Origin: Cristatella mucedo | Taxonomy: Eukaryota; Bryozoa; Phylactolaemata; Cristatellidae | Assembly (NCBI GenBank): GCA_009760855.2 | Contig: WPIO01000001.1 | Span: 22,800,001-22,864,000, forward strand | Direction: 5' to 3' | Length of the DNA stretch: 64,000 nucleotides | In this document: piece by piece, positions 57,501 to 64,000 of the stretch | How positions within the stretch are numbered: the first letter of the stretch is position 1 | Layout: every line of letters begins with the position of its first letter | Translations under genes and position numbers: made by a program | Notes under the pieces: generated by a model | The model's input: only the letters and a program-made list of their open reading frames with translations | Database searches by the model: none | Told to the model about the DNA's origin: nothing

Positions 57501-57796
57501 TGGACGCATGGCTCGAGGCCATGCGCATCAGCCCAAAGTTATCCAGAGTCACCAAACGTACGGGTTGCCCCGATTGGTTTTGATCTAATAAAAGCGCTCT
57601 TCCCCGAAGGTCGGAGCTTCGTTGCATGTATTGGCTCCAGAATTAACCCAGTTATCCAAGTAGGATCGTATGATCTAATGAATCGTGACTGATATAATGA
57701 GCCATTCGAGGTTTCGCCGTGTCGAGGTATGTACTTGGACATGCATGGCTTAATCTTTGAGACAAGCAAATGACTACTGGCAGGATCAACCAGGTA
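57500..57796 (-). rRNA. 18S rRNA: 5' end of 18S rRNA (inverted fragment)
   Basis: The reverse complement begins TACCTGGTTGATCCTGCCAG at 57796 and continues with TTGTCTCAAAGATTAAGCCA, ACTTGGATAACT, AATACATGCAACGAAGCTCC and TTTATTAGATCAAAACCAAT, then GGTGACTCTGGATAACTTTG. About 300 nt of 18S. Changes at usually fixed bases (for example GGAGCCAATACATG for AGAGCTAATACATG) indicate decay. Confidence 0.92.
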
Positions 57797-58040
57797 GCCA
57801 CCCGAAGCGTGGTCGACCGAGAGAGCGCGCGCCCGGCAGAGTGCGACCAACGCTGGCCCTCTACCGCATGTGCTCGTTCTTGGTCGAAAGCCGGCCGCTG
57901 AAGCGGCCAGTTTCGTTTGTGCTTCGCGACGCGTCGACCACCACTGTTTGCGCAGCCGCGTTCAGACGCGCCTTGACAGACGCTCCCTCACTCGGTTTGC
58001 CTTGTCACCGTCCGACTCAAAAGCAGCAGTGCCCATGAGA
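57797..58040 (-). other. Probable 5' external transcribed spacer of rDNA
   Basis: GC-rich sequence directly outside the 18S 5' end on the minus strand, as expected for ETS. It cannot be recognised by sequence; the call rests on position and base composition. Confidence 0.45.
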
Positions 58041-58224
58041 GCATAATCACGGTGTTGTGCTGCATTAAAGCTTACTTGAGTTATCTACAGACATCAAGTA
58101 TAATTTCATTGTGCATGGCGACCGACAGCTTCGATCGGAAGACGATCCCGCTAGCCCTGGGTTACCTTACCAGCGTTTTTACTTATCGAGACTCGTTTCT
58201 ACAGCAGTGGGCACGGTTTAAAGC

Positions 58225-58468
58225 GATGGTTTAAAATCTCCGCATATTGCTGTTGCTGAATCCCGATGTACTACCTGAGTGCATGTGTATGCTATTAATT
58301 AAAATTGAGTGCCAAGCCTCATTTGTTGCATATGCAGAGGTCCAGAGATGGTTTAAAATCTCCGCATATTGCTGTTGCTGAATCACGATGTACTACCTGA
58401 GTGCATGTGTATGCTATTAATTAAAATTGAGTGCCAAGCCTCATTTGTTGCATATGCAGAGGTCCAGA
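58225..58468. repeat. 122-bp perfect tandem duplication
   Basis: Unit GATGGTTTAAAATCTCCGCA... at 58225-58346 and again at 58347-58468. I see only one difference (AATCCCGATG against AATCACGATG). Recent duplication just outside the rDNA island. Confidence 0.92.
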
Positions 58469-58545
58469 GACATTACTATCTGCCCGGCTTATGCTGGTCC
58501 TGTCCAGTAGGTAACTCCCACACGAGTGGTATCCTGCAGCGTGTC

Positions 58546-59760
58546 GATAATAATAATAATAAATTTGCTTAGCGCCCTCAGAGAACCCAATCTCACTCTC
58601 TAGGCACTCGACATATGCTGCAGAGGAAGCATGATCGAATGGTTAGTGGTAGCATGCTCTTTGTCGACACTCATAACATGGTTTTAGAGGTGACTTGCAC
58701 AGGGTCAAAATGCAAATATGACCAGCATGCTCAGTGCCAGCATGCATAAGCAAACAATGGACGAATCACAGGTTCCCCCAAATGCTTTAAGAAATAGATG
58801 CGTTTTAGCGTCTGTCTAACGTCAAGTCAGGGGATGTCGAGACGTCAGGAGTGAGTTAATAAGTATACGAACTAATAGCACGGTCTCCAAAAGATTTGAG
58901 GTTCGTTCGACGTGTAACGAGACGATGTTATTCATAAAAGCAAGTGTTATGATGCCTAGCCTGATGTGGGAGTCGTTTTGATAGTGCTGAGATCGTAGCG
59001 AAACTTAAGTTGATTATTAAACGTTGTTGAGTTCGGTTGCATTCCGAGTGTTCAAAGTCATTTGCTGTGTTTAGCAAAACACGTTCACTCACGCTCACAA
59101 CAATAGGTAGGCTTGAGCCAGAGAGTGAAGGGACCTTAAAGTGAGTGACAGAACCTTGAAGCAATACGCTGCTTCATTGGGAGCCAATGCAGGTCGGCGA
59201 GAAGTGGTGAGTTGTGGCAACTTCGACGCTCACGACCGACAAGCCTAGCTGCAGAGTTTTGCACTAACTATAAGAGCCTGATTGATATAGGTCGGTAGAC
59301 CAGCAAGCAGTGAGTTGCAGAATAGTATCCCTGTCTAAGCTCGTTCGAAGTTTAGCAAAGTTAGCTGAAACTAGGCAGACTTGACTGTATAGGGGATGCG
59401 ATCCTCACATGCAAGGTCACTTTGTAAGAAGAAACCTAAATTTCGTGCAGATGCAACAGGAGATCAGCTGGCAAAGCTGATTTTGAGTGTTAAGCTAACC
59501 AATTTCTGAGTTACACTTGGTTTGCCATCACTGGTAAGTTAGTTGTCATTTAATTTGAGGAAGTTTGCTGCCACCCACAAGCGAATGTCAGAAAGAGTAT
59601 GTAGAGCATTCAACGCGCTGGAGGACTGAGAGGGATAAAAGCAAAGGTACAACTGAGAAAAGCTACAATCTGCATGTAAGTGAAAGCCGAGATTGCACTT
59701 GGCGATCACATCGGCAAGCGGGAGAGTGAAGAGAAGCGACCAAGCACGGACCGCTCGGTC
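58546..59760 (-). mobile_element. F1 LINE 3' copy (minus) with a small insertion
   Basis: (AAT)n, GCTTAGCGCCCTCAGAGAAC, 3' UTR, C-terminal domain and RT to about 59760 (reverse complement of the YADD-to-TVYT segment). About 130 bp near 58965-59105 has no counterpart in other copies. Highly mutated. Confidence 0.75.
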
Positions 59761-59769
59761 CGCTTCTGT

Positions 59770-60040
59770 GAGCTGACGCCCAGACCGTGTTTACCGCAGA
59801 CATCAAAATAGCCAGGTCTGCTAAGTGCAAGCTTGAGAAAGTATATACAAGATCATGACTGACTGTCTATAGACATGAATACGAGAATTTTTGTAGATCC
59901 TACCAATGCCTCCTCTGTCTGTCCTGACTCATATCGTTTAGCCATAACTCGTACGAACCTCAAAACCATTGGGGACCGTGCCTTTAGTTCTTATTCTCCA
60001 AAAGCCTGGAACTAACTACCGAAGCACACAACGTGCCCTG
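59770..60040 (+). mobile_element. F1 linker and C-terminal scraps
   Basis: 59770-59915 matches the F1 linker (GPCLPQTSK-frame; nucleotides GACATCAAAATAGCCAGGTC, AAGCTTGAGAAAG). 59940-60040 matches the end of ORF2 (ACGAACCTCAAAACCATTGG, GACCGTGCCTTTAGTTCTTA). The RT between them is missing; F2 follows at 60050. Confidence 0.65.
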
Positions 60041-60049
60041 ACATGACGA

Positions 60050-61985
60050 CAGATTTTTAATGCTTCTTTGAGAAAAGGGGTAGTCCCCAAGTCCTTCAAA
60101 TCGGCAATCGTTAGACCCATACTTAAAAAGCCTTGATTGGGTACAGAGGTCCATGCAAACTATCGCCCAGTTTCCCTTTTTCCGTTCTTGTCAAGGATTC
60201 TTGAAAAAATTGTTGCTAAGCAGCTAGTCGAACATATTGAAAAGAATAAAATGTCGGAAACATTTCAATCAGGGTTCAAGAGGCAGCACTCTACTGAAAC
60301 TTCTCTCCTCCGTGTTAACAATGACATTCTACGTGGTAACAACGACGGGAATGTCACTACCCTAGTTCTGCTAGATCTGTCAGCTGCCTTTGACACCATT
60401 GATCACAAAGTTCTGCTAGAACGATTGAGAACAACGATCGGTCTGGCAGACGAAGCACTGGCGTGGTTTAAATCGCACTTGTCTGATCGCGTTCAATCCG
60501 TGTCGTGTAGGGGTCAGGTCTCACACGCGAGAAGGGTCACCTGTGGAGTCCCTCAAGGGTCTGTACTCGGTCCTTTGCTGTTCTCCATTTATACACAACC
60601 TCGGGAAAAGGGATTAAGGCCCATGGAATAGTATATCACTTTTATTCTGACGATACTCAGTTGTCTTTGTCATTCAAACCGTCGGAATATGCTGCAGCAA
60701 CTGCAAAATCGAATGCTTGCCTTGCAGACGTTCGATCCTGGATGTCGGAAAACTTCTTAAAATTAATGACGATAAAACCGAACTGCTGCTCATAAGACGT
60801 CCTAAGCGTGTGGCTGGATTAAAAGACTTGGCTCTTCTAATAGGTGATGCTATTGTGCGACCATCACGTGTTCGAAATTTAGGTGTCGTTTTTGACAGCT
60901 GCCTAAATTTTAAAAGCTTTATTCAGAAGACTCTTCTACAGCTAGCCATCACGTCCGATCCTTATCCAAGATTAGGGGCTGTCTTACACAGTAGCTTGTA
61001 GACAATTTAACTAGCTCCTTAGTTCTGTCTCGACTTGATTATTGTGATTCCCTTTTGGCTGGGCTACCAAAGAAAGTAACTAGGCCACTGCAGCTGACTA
61101 TGAATATGGCTGCAAGGCTAGTCTTCAAGTCCCAGCGGTTTGAGCACGTGTCTCCTTTGCTAAAAGAGCTAGGATGGATGCCTGTTGAACAACGGATACA
61201 GAGCAAAGTTCTTATGCTGACCCACAAGGCCCACCACGGCTTGGCTCCTTCGTACCTAGCTGAACTGCTGCACCCGTTTCAGCCTGTTCGCGCCCTCAGG
61301 ACCTGTGTAGACAATAAATTAGCTGTTCCGTTCCTGCGCCTTAAGACCGTAGGCGACAGAAGCTTAAGCTCTGCAGGTCCAAGACTGTGGAACTCACTTC
61401 CACAATTCTTATGCAACGATAACTACTCTCCTGCTGCCGACTGTAGCTCATCCTTTTCAGCGGTCCTTGTAGTTTTGTTCTCACCGCACACAGAATGCTG
61501 GTACAGGACCAACACCAACAGTTTATTATATTACTCACAGAGCAGAGGGAGCACGACTTCCTTCGCCCTTCTCTCCCACTCGAGTGCCCTCTTCTCGACC
61601 ATGGCTGTGCATTGGCCGACCCCGATGGCGAATCCACCATCTGTTCACCAGCGGGTTATCGGCCAGTCTACAAGCCTCATTAGAAGCGGACCACAGCTGT
61701 GTACAGGCCCCTCTCGATGATGTTCCCAACAGCTGTTTAGGAAAGGAGCGGTACCGGCATCCATATAATCAAACCACAGTCCTGAGCTGCTACTTCCATG
61801 CTATTCACTACCTCAACTGCTCTGACTCTGCTATGCTTCCCACCTTCTCTTTATTTTGTGAGACGAAGTCTGTTGGCTACCGAATGCGTACCGAAAGCCG
61901 CTTAGGCTGTGAGTGCGCTATACACAACTCTCCTACGTAACACCCACATGGTCTTTATGACTTTGTGGAGTTACAGACGGAGATA
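60050..61985 (+). mobile_element. F2 LINE copy interrupted by a solo LTR
   Basis: RT part ([67 protein letters not shown]) through the C-terminal domain to the F2 3' end at about 61985. The frame breaks near 60630 and 61000, and YADD reads YSDD. At 61468-61778 a 311-bp element splits the C-terminal domain. Confidence 0.9.
61468..61778 (-). mobile_element. Solo LTR inside F2 copy
   Basis: The insert begins TGTAGTTTTG and ends AAACCACA, that is TG...CA with short inverted ends (TGTRGTTT). It is flanked by a perfect 5-bp duplication GTCCT (61463-61467 and 61779-61783) of a site that is uninterrupted in other F2 copies (for example 25186). On the minus strand a TATA-like segment near the start and AATAAA about 70 bp before the end fit an LTR. 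No internal region remains, so it is a solo LTR from recombination. Confidence 0.85.
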
Positions 61986-61989
61986 CAAT

Positions 61990-62216
61990 ACATTTAAAAG
62001 AAGTTTAAAATGCAACTGCTTATTACAGCATTTGGTGGGTCTTTGTGATTCGTTCTTCGTGTGCATGTACCTTCTTACTATGCCTGCTGCTTGTGGTTGT
62101 TACCACCAAACATTTGGCAATGCTTTATATGCAGCAGCTGTAAAGTGCCTAGAGAGAGAGATTCAGTTCTCCGAGGGTGCTATGCAAAAGGATTGTTATT
62201 ATTATTATTATTATTA
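61990..62216 (+). mobile_element. F1 3' end fragment
   Basis: TTTAAAAGAAGTTTAAAATG, GTGGGTCTTTGTGATTCGTT and GTAAAGTGCCTAGAGAGAGAG, with an (ATT)n tail. It starts right after the F2 tail and is followed at 62217 by another F1 copy. Confidence 0.8.
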
Positions 62217-64000
62217 GCTAAGGCTAAGTCTAGCTTCTATAAAAAATGTTGTTGAATCCCTGATGCACAATCCAAAAATGCCCATGTCTAATATCAACCA
62301 TCTCCTTGTGGTGATATAGCTGATTGTTTCTCTAGCTTCTTTGTCAGAAAGATAGACAAGATAGGAGAGTCAGCCCTTAGGGTAGCAGCATCCCTTCTGG
62401 ACTCCTGTCCCTTAATAACAACCTCACAGGACTCTTCTCCCTTAATTCCGTGCAGCACCCAGTGTCTCCATTAAAAGAGGCGACGAGTGACCTCATTCTG
62501 AAATTCATCTCCCAATCAAAGAAGACTACTAGTCCTCTTAACCCTATTTCCTTTGTCCTAGTTCTACGATGCATCGATCTGCGGCTGTCATGAATAACCA
62601 CCAAAATAAATATGTCCTTAGCCTCAGGATCTTTCCCGCCCCTTTCAAAAATACTTAAGTGAGGCCTCTGATTTAGAAAGCAACATTAAACCAAGAAAAA
62701 TTGAGCAGTTTCCGTCAAGACTATTTTCTACCGTTCCTATCAGACACTAGAACGACTTGTGGCAGACCAGCTGAAGTTTTACAATTGAAACTTCAAACCC
62801 TGCAAGCAAGCTCCAGCCTGATTTTAGAGCTAATCACTCCACAGAGTCAGCATTGCTCAAGATTTTTAACGACCATAGGAGTGCCGACTCATGTAAAGTC
62901 TCGCTGCTTGTTTTTCCTGATTCTTCAGTAGCGTTTGATGCAATTGATGATCAAGTCCTTCTCGAGCGCCTCTCATTTCCCCGGGCATCACTGGCACTGC
63001 ACAACGACGGTCTTAGTTCAATCTCAGAGGGAGACCCCAGAGTAGTAATGCGTAATGGAGTCTTCAGAGCTACTTGTTGGTCCGCTTCTATTTACAGCGT
63101 ATACTCTTCCTCTTGCCGATGTACTCGAAAAGCATGATTTAGGCTTTCACTTCTATGCGAATGACACTCATTTGTACCATCGCTTTTATCTGTACCAGCC
63201 CTTAAGCATGACGAAGGCTCTCAACTCCCTTGCTGCATGTATTGCTGACATCCGCACATGGATGGCAACACATTTTCTCAAATTAAATGACGATAAAATC
63301 AACTTACTATTTATGGGCAAACCAAGTGCTACTTTAAAATTGAATAGCTTTACGCTCAAAATCGGCTCTGCCAGCATACCTCCTTTGGTATCTGCAAGAA
63401 ATCTAGGTATCCTGTTCCAAAGTGACCTTGCATTAGATGACCACATTAGCTCCATAGTAAAGTCTGCTTACCTTCGACGACATACCATGGCTAAAATTCG
63501 GGCTTGGTTAGACAGGGATACTACAGTATACTTTTATCCAAATTTGTCCATACATTCGTAACATCCCGTCTCGACTTCTGCAGCTCACTGCTTGCTGGTC
63601 TAGCGGGCTGTGCAATAAGATGCTTGCAGTTGGCGAAAACTATGTAGCTAGGCTTGTCTGTCGTGAGCGTCACAGTTGCCACATCACAGCACTACCAGCC
63701 GACCTGCAATGGGTCACAGTCAAGCAGCGTATCGACTTTAAGGTTATGTCATTGACTTTTTCTTGCGCCAGCCTACCAATCTGAACTACTCCCCCACCAA
63801 GATAGACATCGTGCCAGCTGCACTTCTGAATAAAATCGTTTTAGTTACAACGCATATTAACCTCAAATCCTTGGAAGACCGTGCCTTTAGTTCGTATGCT
63901 CCAAAAGCCTGAAACTCACTTCCGACTGAAGTTACGACATCCTCTGACGTGATAAGCGAACTTGTTTATCAGAGCATTTAGTGGGTATTTGTGATTCGTC
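62217..64000 (+). mobile_element. F1 LINE copy running off the window
   Basis: It begins in the linker (AAGGCTAAGTCTAGCTTCTA; NPKM), continues through RT (FYANDTHLYHRF in place of FYADD, LKLNDDKINLLFMGKPSA, LVSARNLGILFQSDLALDDH) and is still in the C-terminal domain at 64000. Many frameshifts; YADD is changed to YAND. Confidence 0.85.

Noticed and set aside
57022-57692. ORFs across the rDNA fragment
   Set aside because: Chance frames in ribosomal and spacer DNA.
56835-57796. A functional 18S rRNA gene
   Set aside because: The middle is missing, the two ends are inverted relative to each other, and invariant positions are altered.

Overview
This is nuclear DNA from an invertebrate animal. 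It has spliced genes with GT-AG introns, animal-type AATAAA signals, and about half of the window is made of old non-LTR retrotransposon copies. I cannot name the phylum. Two host genes, both on the + strand, can be assembled exon by exon with every splice phase agreeing. The first (about 3.4-25.8 kb) encodes STYX, the dual-specificity-phosphatase-like pseudophosphatase: 11 coding exons, 212 codons, catalytic loop HGNLGICRS with Gly in place of the catalytic Cys. The second (about 38.4-56.4 kb) encodes an MTA protein, the metastasis-associated subunit of the NuRD chromatin remodeller: 15 coding exons, about 827 codons, with BAH, ELM2, SANT, GATA finger, an additional C2H2 finger and C-terminal RBBP-binding-type segments.

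The rest is mostly mobile DNA. Two LINE families of the CR1/L2 group dominate. Family F1 has an RT with an [10 protein letters not shown] motif and a 3' end of the form 'GCGCCTAGAAAGAGATTAAG...(ATT)n'. Its best copy lies at 33631-37028, between the two genes, and ORF2 has only three lesions. Family F2 has [10 protein letters not shown] and a tail without the ATT repeat. Its best copy lies in sense orientation in the last intron of STYX. At least fifteen fragments of each orientation and age fill the introns and the right end, some nested. Two tRNA-derived SINE types are present, and one of them ends in the F1 tail, which suggests F1 mobilises it. There is also a solo LTR with a 5-bp target duplication inside an F2 copy, a roughly 172-bp tandem repeat of about five units, and a decayed copy of a multicopy uncharacterised invertebrate protein family.

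Layout: 1-3.3 kb degenerate LINE pieces and a GC-rich block; 3.4-25.8 kb STYX with LINE-filled introns; 25.8-33.6 kb intergenic, with SINEs and a decayed ORF; 33.6-37.0 kb near-complete F1; 37.8-38.4 kb GC-rich MTA promoter region; 38.4-56.4 kb MTA; 56.8-58.0 kb a scrambled, diverged ribosomal DNA island (3' end of 18S plus ITS1 on +, 5' end of 18S plus probable ETS on -); 58-64 kb a dense mosaic of F1 and F2 copies running off the end of the window.

The most noteworthy items are the inverted rDNA island, the C2H2 finger in MTA, the pseudophosphatase loop of STYX, the satellite with a GGCCCGGGCC palindrome, and the LINE/SINE shared tail. I found no CRISPR, operon or prokaryotic features.
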